64,000 bases of DNA from Malurus cyaneus samueli. Lineage: Eukaryota; Chordata; Aves; Passeriformes; Maluridae. Positions 12,569-24,234 of the stretch are shown one piece after another (position 1 is the first letter of the stretch; every line of letters starts with the position of its first letter). A model generated the notes under the pieces. The model worked only from the letters and a program-made list of their open reading frames with translations, searched no databases and was not told the DNA's origin. The DNA lies in NCBI GenBank assembly GCA_009741485.1, contig CM019218.1, positions 32,426,387-32,490,386 on the forward strand. The letters are read 5' to 3'. Made by a program: the position numbers and the translations under genes.

Positions 12569-15130
12569 GCCACTACTATTTATTTGTATGCAAGGCAGCT
12601 GAAGTATCAGTAATCACTAACAGCATCAGTAGTGCTGATAATCTGACGTTATCAACAGAGCCTTTGAGAGCAAAACTTCAAAGAAATAAATGCAAAAAGC
12701 TTGTGTTGCAGTCTCTGAGTAGTGAATGTGCTGAAGGTCAGCTGAGGAGTTTGACATCATGGTGATGCTGGAGACGAAGGGTGGCCTTTTAATATTGGAA
12801 ATGGTGTGAAAAAATTGATATTTTGATCAGGGGAAATCAATGGTCTTCTGCCTTCTATACCACTTGTGCTTTTTCTCCCTCTTAGTCACAGTGCTATATC
12901 TTTCTGTCACCTGCATTTTAAGTTACTATGTTTTTATTTATGATTGGGTTGTTCATGCAAAAGCCACATTTGGGAACCTTGTTGTGGCTGACTGAACAAA
13001 TATTTTTGGTATCAAATTTGCAATATGAAGCAACAGAGGAAATTAGGCATGTAGCATTGCAGTTTATTCTTTGTTTCATCTCCTCCTTTTTTTTATTGCA
13101 ATGATTTGGGAGTGCTGAACTAATTAAAGTGGCCACTCTTTCAGTATGTAGTTTAGTCTCAGACAAAATTGATACCATGCTTCCACCCACTCTAATTTCA
13201 GAGAAAAGTAATTTAGTGTTAATAATGTAAAAAAAAAAAAATCAAAGCTAAATTTGCTGTATTGGATGTATCTCTGTCAAATGGGGCTTCTTTCTAACTT
13301 ATGGGTTCAAATTAAAATATAATAAATACCCATAATGTTTTAGAGATTTTACTGTAGATGATAATTTCATAGACTACTGAAATTTCAGCCACTCTTGCTT
13401 GAGTTAAGTATAGAGCTCAGAGCTGGAAGCTGCTTAATATTAAAAGCTGAAGAAGTATTCTGTGTGTGAAGATGCTGTAGAAAGATTCGGCTGGATCAGA
13501 ATGTAGTAACTCAAATTGGAATTTGTCCCACATGCTGGGACTGATACCTTTACTATCATGAAAAAAAAATGTCTTCAGTCAGTAGCTGACATTAAAGTTT
13601 GAGAGATGCCTTAATACCATAGTGAGCAAGATGTTTGATCTTATCCAGTGTATTGCCAGCACAGCATCTGAGGCACACCATATCTGCTTTGGAGTTCCCC
13701 CATCTACTCACTGGACTTGTCCTTGCAAAAGTGTTGATTCGGATTTAGCTCTCTTTAGGATTATTAATGGCTCTACCCAAAAGCTGTGAGTCATTGGATG
13801 TACTCCCCTTAATTTAAGCATGCTTTTGATCAGAATTTGTGCTGCTACAAATGAAAAGTCACTGGATTTTGCCTGAAGTATTTTTTTAATGCAGAAAAGC
13901 ATGTGTGTGTATGTGTGTTTTGATGTTTGCTGAGCTATATTTATAGTTGAGTGGCAGCTGTAAATGAAAACAACAAGTGAAAAAGTCAAAGTTTGTTTTT
14001 ACTGAGAGGCCAACTTAGGTATGCTGGGAACCAGGATGTTCTTGGGTGTTTTTTAAAATTAGGGTGATATGATTATTACAACTTGAGATCTGCCACCACA
14101 AGGAAGGTAAAGCTGGTTCAGTGGGGAGCTTCATCCCCGAAAGCACAGCCTACCAAGACGAGGGTAAGAGCCCAAAGCACGTGTCCCATGAAGGCACTGG
14201 GAGCTAGGCTTGTTGAGCAAGAGGAAATCTGACAGCAGCCTGTAGAGGATTGAAGGGGAATAACCTAGCTGAAGGAGCCAAGCACTCCTTGGTAAAGGAA
14301 GATGATTAAACAAAGAACAAGGGCTAGGAATTACAGTTTAGAAAGCTAGGGAGAGAAAATTTCACCAGAAGGGCCATGCTGCACTGAATGTGTTACCTGA
14401 GGGACAGAATGTGACATCTGAGGAGGTTTTCTGACCATGGCAGCCCGTTGTGGAGCGGACTGCAGGTGAAAGGTGCTCCTGTCCTCCCTCCTTAACCAGC
14501 CTGGTTCTCTAGGTACACTTCTAAAAATGGGCAGAAGTGACTTGAGAAAATAAAAGCTGCAGCACCTTCTACTGCCTCTTGTCTGCTCTATCTCACCTTG
14601 TGGGAAGGGGTTGGCAGGTTCTGGTGTCATTCAATGGCATCATTCTAAATTGCTTTATATAATAAAATTTTTTGCTTATTCTGCTCTTTGCTTATTGAAC
14701 CCTTCTAGACGTGTCCAGCAGCAGTATAAATTCTTTCCATAATTTTGCAGCAGGAGACTGGGAGAATTTTTTTTTTTAATTATATAAGCCTAAGTCCTCT
14801 ATATGCAATTTCTGAATATTAATATGGTGGAAAGTTAAGCAGGAAAAGGAAATTTGAACTGTTAGATAGATATATGCAGTATATAAAATACCCTCTGTTA
14901 GTAAATGCTACATACATATGTGCAATATTCATATTTTGCGTGTAAAACATAGAAGTGTGTGCATATATATGTGTATAAAATGCATTTTATATGCGTAGGG
15001 TTTTGCATAAGTGCAGGATATGAATATATGTGTAGGATTTATCATATTTTAAAAGAGAGGGAGAAATATCCTGTGATGTAGGTAGCAGAGAGAAATTTCA
15101 CAGATCTGGGATTCTGTTTTTCTTTCTTGC
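12569..15130. other. Non-coding unique sequence with a GC-richer patch
   Basis: No gene was recognised. The patch at 14090-14640 is visibly richer in G and C than its surroundings and ends in LTR-like features (AATAAA at 14549-14554 followed by CT-rich text). It has no recognisable gag, pol or env frame. An 18-bp perfect palindrome TATAAAATGCATTTTATA lies at 14974-14991 in (TA)/(TG)-rich DNA. Confidence 0.55.
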
Positions 15131-15195
15131 TTCAAATCAGTTGACTTCACTCTGCCTTATCTGTTCAATGAAAACGATTAAAAGTACTGCTTTTC
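15131..15195 (+). repeat. Possible MIR-like SINE fragment
   Basis: The text resembles the middle of a MIR element: CAAATCAGTTGACTTCAC, then TCTGCCTTATCTGTTCAATG, then a GATTAAAAGTACTGC-like end. This follows the family's order of 'keep-to-baseline' blocks (CAAGTCACTTAACTTC, TCAGTTTCCTCATCTGTAAAATG, GATAATAGTACC). Substitutions are numerous, as expected for an amniote-wide ancient SINE. Confidence 0.35.
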
Positions 15196-18100
15196 CTGCA
15201 TCATTCCCTTCCTCTCCCAGTCACGACTTTTTGCTAGTACAGTTTGCCAGAAGATAACTCATGTTTTGTTTTTGAGAAGGCTTTGGCATTTATTTTTGTT
15301 CTGATGCCGAGGATAACCAAGGCGCTATAAAAATATCAAAAATGAAATGAAGATGCTCCTCTAGAGTCACTATCCTGGAATTAAAATAAAGTCATAATCA
15401 TATTGCATGAAAGCATTTCTGCACTTATGTGGTATAATCTTATAAATTTAAGGTGTTGATAACATTGCCAAAAGCTTTGAGGTATCTGATAACTGACTGG
15501 GCGAATAGCCCACCCTAACTGAAGCTTGCCCCAAGTGCCAGGTCTGGTTTCCACTGGCCCTGCAGGCACTCAGGAGCAGCCCAGGGTGAGCACTGCTGGA
15601 GGAGCTCTGTCCCCAGCAGAGTCCCCTCATTGTTTTTAATTACCGGATAAATCTATATTAACAAATTGAAGACATCATTCCCTGTATTTATATCTTTCTG
15701 TGTCTAGGCAGACTAAGTCTAGCCTTTAACCTGTGGGTTTGCTCTGTCAAAGCTAAGCTGCTCAGTTCCTGCTGTGTATATTTTTCTGCTTCTACAGCTT
15801 CTTGTCTGTGACCACTTCTTTCGTTTTCATCTGACACGTCCTTTTACCTATCTTACTTAGGCTAAAAGCCTTAACTTCTAAAGGATTAAGAAAACCCACA
15901 AAACAAAAAGACAAAACTGAAAAAAAAAAAAGATCTGCGGAAGTCTGTTAGCATTACTGCATCCCTTCTGGCATATTTTCTTTAGAAGAGGAAGGTCCTT
16001 TCTGCTTGTGCAGCACTTAGCCTAATGGCCCCTGACTTGAACTCAGTTCTAGTTCCAAACTGGGGACAAAGAGCCCCATCCCAAGGGGAGACACTTGTAA
16101 TACTTTAATTACAACTTTCTTGTAAAATGAGAGTTGCAGTTGGCTCCCGATGGATTGTAATGTTTTTTATTACTTGAGATGCACATAGGGTTTATCATGT
16201 AGATGTAGTTTCTAAAGCAAAACAAAGTGTTGTATTCTTATAGAAATCAAATTAAAGACTAACTGAAATCCTGATTAAAAAAATAGCTTATATTCTTTCT
16301 GCTACATAAATTTAAAACAGCTATTTTGACCATCTGTCTCCTGTGTAGTGGTAACAGAAATCTGAAAATTTAATTATCCTTGTGTTTTGAATAACTATGG
16401 GCTTGTGGAACAGCAGTTTAAAGCCAGTGGAGCAAACAGTTGTGTCTTACTGGGATTAATTGACTCTATTTTTGAAAAGACCTATTGGTTTGTGGAGCTG
16501 CCCTCTAGTAGCTGTCTCCTCCTCATCATCCCTCTGCAGCCAGCAAAATATGTACTTCATTAGGTTTTAATATTCTTCAGTATTCTGCTAGTTCCTTGCT
16601 CTTCAGTGGCAAATAGTATGAAATCATATACTTTACATGTATGTATATATAGTTATATATATATTTGAAATTGTATATTTTATCATTCTAAATGAGAACT
16701 TGTGCTGTAGAAGAAACTAATAGAGGTTTCTCTTACATTTTGGACTGTGCCTGAGCTTTAGGTGTGCAAACAGAAAGAGGAGATAGTGCCAAGTTCCAAC
16801 ACCTGCTTTCAGGTTTTTCTCTTTCCTTCTTCTTCAAAGTGTTAAAATATTGGTAGAAGTTTCTATTGTGGCAGTATTTGAGTTCAAGGTCCTCTGATTA
16901 AACATCTGTGAGTTTTCCTTCTGTTGATGCTTGCCATCATGTTTGTTGGTATTTTACGGGAGATGGTTAGTTTCAATTTCCCCTGTCCATTGCTTCCCCC
17001 TGAGACTGACAGATACAGTGATTTTTATGGTAACTCAGGTGTTGTAGTGTTGGTGCTACACTGCCTCTGAATTACACAATGGCAACCTCACCAAACCAGG
17101 ACATTCTGATTAGCACTTGCTTAATGTGATGGAAATACATTTTTTTCTTATTACCCTCTCAGTGCCAGACTCAAAGCAATTGTAGGGAGATTGAAGGCTG
17201 TATATATAAATGCATTGAATTGTTTATTTTTACCAATGTGATCTCTTCTAGTCCAGACTGTCTTCTTTTTTGGTCCATTTGAAGAGAAAGAAATGGTGTC
17301 AAAAAACTAAATCAGAGGAGAAAAGCCACAACCTGATAAAAGTGTTATATTCGGGTTTCAGGAGTGGTGTTTATAATTCTGTCTAAAGGGGAGTAATTTG
17401 AAAGATGACCTTCAGTTTTCATGATTTAGATGGCTGTCAATTCTACTGTGTTCTTGGAATATGTTTAAGTAGCTAAAACTGGCCCCCTCCCACCATGCTT
17501 GATCTGAGTAATGAAACCACATTAACATTACTTCTTTATGGACTTTCAAGTTCAGTGAACTCAAGTACTTCCCTGTTTTGGTCATTAATCTTAAGGAAAA
17601 TGTTTCCATTATCAAGGAGATCAGTATTTTGTTTTAATATTTATAGAAATGCATCAAGAAATCACTTGAGAACAGAAAGTAGAAGGACTTCTAAGAGAGT
17701 CATAGTTTTTCAACTTTAGCAGTTTACTGAAGATTCCTGTTTTATAGTCCACTTTACATATGATCATTATTTTAAAAATAATGACATCTTTGTTTCTATT
17801 GCCCTAAATTATTTGAAATGTTTTTATAGTGTATCTGTTGGAGATTTATTAACAGTGTCTTAAAGAAAACAATGAGCTGCAGGCAAATTTTTTTTTATTT
17901 GCTACTATCTAATGAGTCTGAATTTACTTCAAAAGAATTGGTGCGGTTTGCCTCTCATCTTGCTTCAGTCATCCTTAGAGGAGAGAGCTTGGCAATTGAG
18001 CTGCAGAGCTTATTCTAAACTCTTTGGGTGTCACCTTAAACCAGCAGTAAAGCGAAAGAGATGAAGGTTTATCCTGTAGCCAGAATTCTAAAATAGCACT

Positions 18101-19792
18101 CTGAAAAACTCAGCCCCCAAGTATTTATTTAGATATCCAGGTATTATAAAGAACTGATGCCTTGGAGATCTAGTTGAGTTTAGAAGGAAAACTCTTGAGT
18201 GTTGTTTTTAAAAATCAGAACTCTTAGGGTGCTGAATACTTAAGGTCTCCTCAATGTCTAAATAAATACTTCTAAATTGGTAAATGCAAATTAACACAGT
18301 ATTTATAATAATGGAGCTGCATAAAACAAATAAAATACACAAAATAAAAAAAAATGGTGCAAGAGAACTGCAAAGCATTTCTTTAGAGTCAGATAGAGAG
18401 AGATGTCAGGATGCAAGATCAGATGGTGTTTACTGTAGGACTTGGTTGAGGTGTTTGATGTCTAATGACATCTTACAGTTATATTGATTATTTTATTGCT
18501 TCTGCCAAGGAGCAGCGGTGTTTTTGCCTGGTTTCTAGCTGAGCAAGCAGACTCAGTCTGAAATGTATTTCCCCTCCTTTTATTTCACCCCTTGGCTTTT
18601 GTTACTTATTCTTTGCTTTTGTATTTTGTGTGTACGCAACTAAACAAATGCGTAAAGACCTCAAACCTGTTAAACGGGTGGAGGGAAGACTGAAATATTA
18701 ACAAATTTTGAGATCCTTGAAGTTTAAGTAGAAGAATGGTATTTCTAGCATGTTCCAAGGTTTCCATGATAACAAATGCAGTCTAATTCATTCTCCTCTG
18801 CTTGAGTCTGAGCACTGCCTAATGTCAGCCCCATCAGAGCTCTGAGAGCACTGCCAGGTTTTGCTCTAGTCGATTATTGCTTGTGCCAGTGTGGGAACTG
18901 CGTCATTGCAATTGTTTGGCTTGTAGTTTCTTCCAAAGCTGCATGGATGGGTACTGAAGAGACCTGGAAACGGCACTGCCCTGGTTTAAAAATCTTGACA
19001 TTGGCCTCGTTTTTCTCATTCATAGGCCGGGGTATAATTTGGGAACTTGCTGGGGTACTCTGCCAGCGTCTGGGTGAGGAAAGGAGGGTTCATTTATCTT
19101 GCATTCTCTAAAGTTCCTTGTGCTCCCAACCTGGTCTTTCATGGTGAGGAAAATGGCATTTTCCTCTGCCACTGGGAGTCTCTAAAAATAGAAAGGTCTA
19201 TTCTGCAAGCAAAATTTCTTAGATTTCTTTTGCTTATGCTTCTTTTGCTGATTCTTCTTTTAGGATTTTGAGATTAAAAATGGACAAAGCAAAATAATAA
19301 TAAAAGGGTTCTTGTTGATTCCCATCCTGCTTTATCTTAGATGGAAGCAACTTTAGAGGAATGAATCATGGTGTCAAATATCCCTTCCACCAGAAGGGTG
19401 ATAAGCTGTAGCACATCTGCATGTATTTTACCCTCATTTCTTCTATAGAATTCTTATTGTGGAGCTGAGGATCATAATCCTTCCTACATCAAACAATGAA
19501 GAAATCTCTCTTCAAATCCAATCTGTCACTTTCAAAAATACGGCCTCCAAATAGTTTATACTGTGCTGGATGTGCCATGAGGAGCGGGGGGAGGATGTAG
19601 GAAAAGATTAGCCTTCGTCTGCTGTCTGAAGCAAAGAACAAAGTCCTACACTGCATGTTAAGGGAAAGAATTGGGATTGTTAAAATAGGTCAGAGATGTA
19701 TTTAATTTTAAAAGGCTTGGGTTGAGAAAGGAGAGTGTATAAAATTTTCCATAATGGCAATCAGGTAACCCTGAAATGTAGTGGTTATGAAA
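15196..19792. other. Non-coding unique sequence, no gene seen
   Basis: It includes a GC-richer patch at about 15490-15630 with no recognised content, a short AT repeat at 16635-16675, and small open frames (for example 17495-17719 plus and 19047-19271 plus) with no similarity. Confidence 0.6.
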
Positions 19793-19864
19793 TAATTACA
19801 CCCCAGAGGGATTAGAGGCATCCGCCATTGCCTGTTGCATTGTAATGCCTCGGGGATGTAATTA
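19793..19864. other. Imperfect stem-loop, two nested stems
   Basis: Outer stem: TAATTACACCCC at 19793-19804 pairs with GGGGATGTAATTA at 19852-19864 over 12 base pairs with one bulged A. Inner stem: GAGGCAT at 19815-19821 pairs exactly with ATGCCTC at 19845-19851, closing a 23-nt loop. Ten unpaired bases lie between the stems on the 5' side only. A TAATTA homeodomain core lies at each end. It could be a structured RNA segment, a pair of inverted protein sites, or chance. Confidence 0.55.
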
Positions 19865-21467
19865 AGTTATGATAATTAAAGCTCTTATAGTCAAAATACA
19901 ATATGAACACAGAGAGTCTGAAGAAGTTTCAGGGTTGTGGCTTGGTACAACATGTGATATTCATGTTAACCTGTGCTGTGAAACACTTTTTCCATTTTTA
20001 CGTTTGCATTGCACCAAAGAATCTAAACCCAACCATCAGCACCAAAGAGGTGCAATGGGCATTGTCAGTGACTTTATTCATACGGTGTTGTCAGTAAACT
20101 CTTCTGAAGAGGCATCTTAGTCACTTTTACAAAGAGGAAAGAGATGTATTACAGATTAGGTAGTGGTGCAAGGTTCATGTCTTACCTATGTGTTTAAACT
20201 TCTTCTGCCTTGTACTAGAGGGTTTTTGTGACTTAAACACCATGGATATTGTTTGTAGTGTTGTGGGCAATAGCATATTTACCAGAAGTACTGGTATTGT
20301 TCAATATGATAGTGTGGGGATGGGCTGCTCCCTCCATGGCTATGAGTAGGATGACCATGAACATTTCATGTTCTCTGTCAGATGTAGCAGTTGCCTTCCT
20401 TGGCACGTGTCAAGTGCTGGGCTCTGCCTGCTGGTCAAACCTTACGGGTGACTTCTTTGGTGACGGATGTCTGTTGTGAAGCTGTCATCTACTCAGAGAG
20501 AAATAACTGATGACTTTCTTGTAAGGCTGAAGATGCATTGCTGGTGTCTGCTGACCTCTGCATAACCTGCTGAGGATGGGGTAGTCATGCTTAGTAAGTT
20601 ACAAGATTTACTTATTACTTATGCTTCAAATGTGGGCTAATTTCCCAGTGAAATCTGTGTAAGCAAGATTCAGGTTTAGATGCTTTTGACTACTGCGAAG
20701 TTAACACTACTTAGTTTTTTCCGAAATGTTTCTGTGTTTCATTTGTTAGTGGCTTTATCAAGAACATGTTTTTAGAGATGTGCAGGTGAAATATGACTAG
20801 CTTACATCGCATTTTCTTTTCCCTTGATCTGTTTCAGTACTCTGACGTGTATATATCATGAAGTACAACTAGGTTTATGTATATCCAAAACAACATGTTT
20901 CTGTGCATATTTATATTTATGCAGGCATGGGTCTTCATCTGTCCTCATAATGTCTTAGGAGTACTCATGCTTCAAAACGGATGCATGTAATCCCAGATTT
21001 TAAGGCAAGGCTTTGAACACAGCCTGGTAGTCACATCTTGGTGGTGAAATGTTGAAGAAAACGTCTGTGGTGTTGCAAGTCCTGCTGACCTACATCTAAA
21101 TTTGTCTTTCCTCTCCTTGTCTAGAAATGCTGAACTTTTATGGATGGCTGATCTGCTTATTATCCTCTTAAAATACTTTTAACTGGACTGTTGCTTGTCA
21201 CCAGGAGAGCTAAGTCAGGAAAGTGCAGCAGGGCCTGCTTGTATCTTGAAGGTGCCCTTGCTGTGTTGAGCTGAGGCTTGGACCTCATGTTGTCAGTGGG
21301 ATTTAGTGAGAAGCACTTAGAGAAATGACAGCTGCTATACAAATGCACTTTACTTACTGCTGTCCTTTAACCTGAGGCTTTCATGGTTTGGTTTATGTTG
21401 GCTGTGGAAAACAGCGTTAAGAGAGAGCTCATGCTCGTGCTTATTATAGTCACCTGAAAGAAGAGGC
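19865..21467. other. Non-coding unique sequence, no gene seen
   Basis: Overlapping frames at 19869-20120 and 19903-20097 and a frame at 20249-20479 (all plus) show no recognisable similarity. No repeat family was recognised. Confidence 0.6.
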
Positions 21468-21600
21468 AACGGGTTTAAATTTCTGTTGTTGCCACTTCTA
21501 CCACTGACCAGTTTAACCATCCTCAGGAAGTGATTTCACTTGTTTTCTTTCTGCCTTCTTAGCCCTTTCCTGTAAATTGTTGTCAGTTACTACCTATTGA
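21468..21600 (+). repeat. Probable MIR-like ancient SINE
   Basis: The order of blocks follows a MIR element: a B-box-like GGGTTTAAATTTC, then TTGCCACTTCTACCACTGACC, then GGAAGTGATTTCACTTG, then CTGCCTTCTTAGCCCTTTCC followed by TGTAAATTG and ACTACCTATTG. These correspond to the family's Pol III box, the CTGCCACTTACTAG block, the CAAGTCACTTAACTT block, the CCTCAGTTTCCTCATCTGTAAA block and the GTACCTACC block. Many substitutions and small gaps are expected, because MIR copies in birds are only ancient relics. Confidence 0.5.
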
Positions 21601-22206
21601 GAACTGTTCTTATGTAGTACTAATCTTATCATTTGCTCTTTTACTGAATCACCCCAACATTCAGCACTGTGAGAGCCAGGTCATTAGAAGGGAATGTTTA
21701 AGCATGTTTAGGTTTGAATAGGAATATGCATGAACAGAAACTTACGGTTACTTTACAGAGCTGACCGGTTGAATTCAGAAACAGATCTGAGCACAAAAAT
21801 CTGAAATAATACAAAGCTACATTTTTGACAGCCCAGCTGGATACTTCTAAATCAGATACAAATTAAAGTTTCTGGCATTTACAACCATGCTCAGAAATGT
21901 GCTGTACTCAGAAGAAATGGTACTGTTGCTCTTGGGACTGCAGCAGTTGGCATTTCTAAATCTTGAGTAAGGTGTGCCCCTAATGACAGAGCACTCGGTG
22001 CTGGCTAAGCTTGGTCAGGTTTTCTGCTTGATGGAAAGCTGGGTTGCCCAGAGCTCTCTAAATATTTGCTAGCTAGGGATCAGCGAGCAGCTCCCGGTGA
22101 TGATATGTTCACTGATGGGAATGTACGCTACCTTACTGACTCTTTCTGTGCAGGCGGATGTGAGATTGAGCACCCAGCTGTGAGGGGCTGGTGCACTCCA
22201 GTAATA
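21601..22206. other. Non-coding unique sequence, no gene seen
   Basis: No open frame of note and no recognised repeat. Confidence 0.6.
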
Positions 22207-22231
22207 CTGTTTACTGTCTATCAGTAAACAG
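22207..22231. repeat. Perfect 10-bp inverted repeat with forkhead-like cores
   Basis: CTGTTTACTG (22207-22216) and CAGTAAACAG (22222-22231) are exact reverse complements around the five bases TCTAT. Each arm contains the forkhead (FOX) core TGTTTAC / GTAAACA. It lies just outside the CR1 element at 22328. A FOX dimer site or a short hairpin is possible; no functional evidence is visible. Confidence 0.85.
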
Positions 22232-22327
22232 CCACAAATGAAGCCCAGCTATAATTTTGATAACTTTTTACTCTGATTTTTTTCTTCCCATGAATGTAGA
22301 TGCCAGCAACCTACACTGCTGGGATGT

Positions 22328-22830
22328 TCATAAAATCACAGAGTATTCTGAGTTGGAAAAGACCTACAAGGACTATCAAAGTCCAGCTCCTGACTCCTGG
22401 ACAGAACAACTCTGAGAATCCTACCATGTGCCTGGGAGCATTTTCCAAAGGTTTCTTGAACTCTGTCCTGGTCTCTTTGCAGGACATTTCTGTTTTCAAA
22501 GTAATCAGTAGCTCCTCCCAATTTCGTATGACCAGCAAACTTACTCAGTGTGCCTTTGAGTCCTGCATCCAAGCTGTTTATGGAGATGCTGAAGAGAACT
22601 GACCCTAAAATTAAGTCCTGGGGAACCCCACTAGTGGCAGGTCACCAGTCTGATGTCATCCCATTCACTACAACCCATTGTGCCTGGCCCATGAGCCAGT
22701 TGCTCATCCATTGAATGACGTGTTTATCCAGCTGTGTGATGGACATTTTGTCCAAAAGGATCCTGTGACAGTATTAAAAGCTTCACTGCAATCTGTAAAG
22801 ATCACATCAGCTGCCTTCCCTTGACCTCAT
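22328..22830 (-). mobile_element. CR1 LINE fragment with reverse transcriptase remnant, minus strand
   Basis: Antisense CR1. The left end holds the 3' tail (AAATCACAGAGTATTCTGAG, then TTGGAAAAGACCTACAAGG) and the 3' untranslated block with ATGTGCCTGGGAGCATTTTCC. The rest is coding. Translated on the minus strand it shows reverse transcriptase motif B as SGVPQ (22618-22632) and the catalytic box region as FAGHTKLGG (22513-22539), where the family has FADD. Both catalytic aspartates are lost and stops interrupt the frame, so it is inactive. The coding part stops soon after the catalytic box and is joined to the 3' untranslated block, so the C-terminal part of ORF2 is missing through internal deletion at about 22470-22500. 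Right boundary approximate. Confidence 0.95.
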
Positions 22831-24214
22831 TTCAGCATTTCAAGCTGAAATTGATATATTGAGGGAACTGAGGAGCTTGGTCAGCTTCGTGTTATTGTAG
22901 AATACTTAAAAATAGAGTTCATAAGAGAACAGACCAGAACCTATAGACTGAAATGTGGTATGGAGAGGGTCATGCAATTAGTTCACTGCTTTCCTAGTAG
23001 TTTGCTTTTCAGAATTTGTTTAATATTTATTAAAAAACGCTGCCCTAAACGAGCACACATGGTCCATTACCATAACTTTTACATTGGCTCTGTACAGCAT
23101 TTTGTGTTTTTGTTGTTTTAATTTTTAATACAAACCCTGCAGTGAACAGGACTTGGAAAGTGCAGCTCTTAGTACAGAGTTAGCAGAGTCTAAAGAAGGT
23201 TGCTTCAAGTGCCCAGTGCACATTACCCTCACTTAATGCTTATGTTCTGGTTGTAACAGTTTCACCTTAAATTGTAGAAAAAGCAAAACCCAACCAGCTC
23301 TGCTCTGGAAAGTTCTAAGACCTTGTTGGAGAGCTCCATATTCATATACCCTGGCTTCTGGGAGTCTGATAACACTTTGCCCCAGAGTTCCTTATTTTTA
23401 AATCAGTGCTTGGGCTTAAAAGAGGTGCAGGAGGAGCTCCCTGAGGGCATATGTGTGAGAAAAAAGATATGAAAGGCTTCAAGAGTTCCTGTTGCTTGAG
23501 AAATCTATCTTACTTTTCCAAAGGGCATGTAAAATAAAATTGTAGATGCTTTCTTTATTTGAAATCTAATGTCATCAGGGGAAAGGGTGCAAGAAAAGGA
23601 GATACTTATTGAGAGTTCCTTGGCTTTTCTACTGGGAGGTAGTAAAAGGGACATTTTTCTTTTGTTACTGTATTTTTTTCTCATTATCTGATTGCATGTC
23701 CATATAAATTATTTTTGCTTTCCACTAATTTATGGAAAATTTCATTTTCTTCAACCAGATTTTTGTGTGGAATAGGAAAGCAGTACAGAAATAATTCCAG
23801 TATCATCTGCAGAGAACTACAAATTCATATGCATGATCGTTTCATCTTCGTGCAAATGTGTTGCTACAATACTTGTAAAAGAAAATGCTACAGTAGTCAG
23901 ATAAGAGCAGCACAAGGGAGAAAAGCTGTGCTGTGCTATTGCTGGTTGCCAGGCATCATCCGGGGCTTGCAGTGTCAGCCAGAATGTGTTGGCTCCATGC
24001 CCTGAGTCCAGGGTAGCTCTCTTCAATTCTTTAGGGGCTCTACAGCTCCTCGGTCCTTTCTGGGGGTGGTGAAGGAGCAATTTCCTCCTGCAGACTGGCT
24101 CCACACCTGCCACTGCTGTGCATCCCCACCTCATGGGGAGGTATTGCTCTATTTGTTAGGAGCAACCTGCTTTGGGCATTCTTCTAGAGTTGGGGTTGTC
24201 TGTTGTCTTTTTAA
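22831..24214. other. Non-coding unique sequence, no gene seen
   Basis: Frames at 23715-24005 (plus) and 23817-24134 (minus) overlap antisense and lack similarity. A GC-richer patch at 23930-24150 holds nothing recognised. Confidence 0.6.
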
Positions 24215-24234
24215 TTTGTTTGTTTGTTTGTTTG
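24215..24234. repeat. (TTTG)5 microsatellite
   Basis: Five perfect TTTG units. Confidence 0.95.

Noticed and set aside
14974..14991. 18-bp palindrome as a regulatory site
   Set aside because: It lies inside TA/TG-rich simple sequence where such palindromes are expected; the same holds for 61721-61738.
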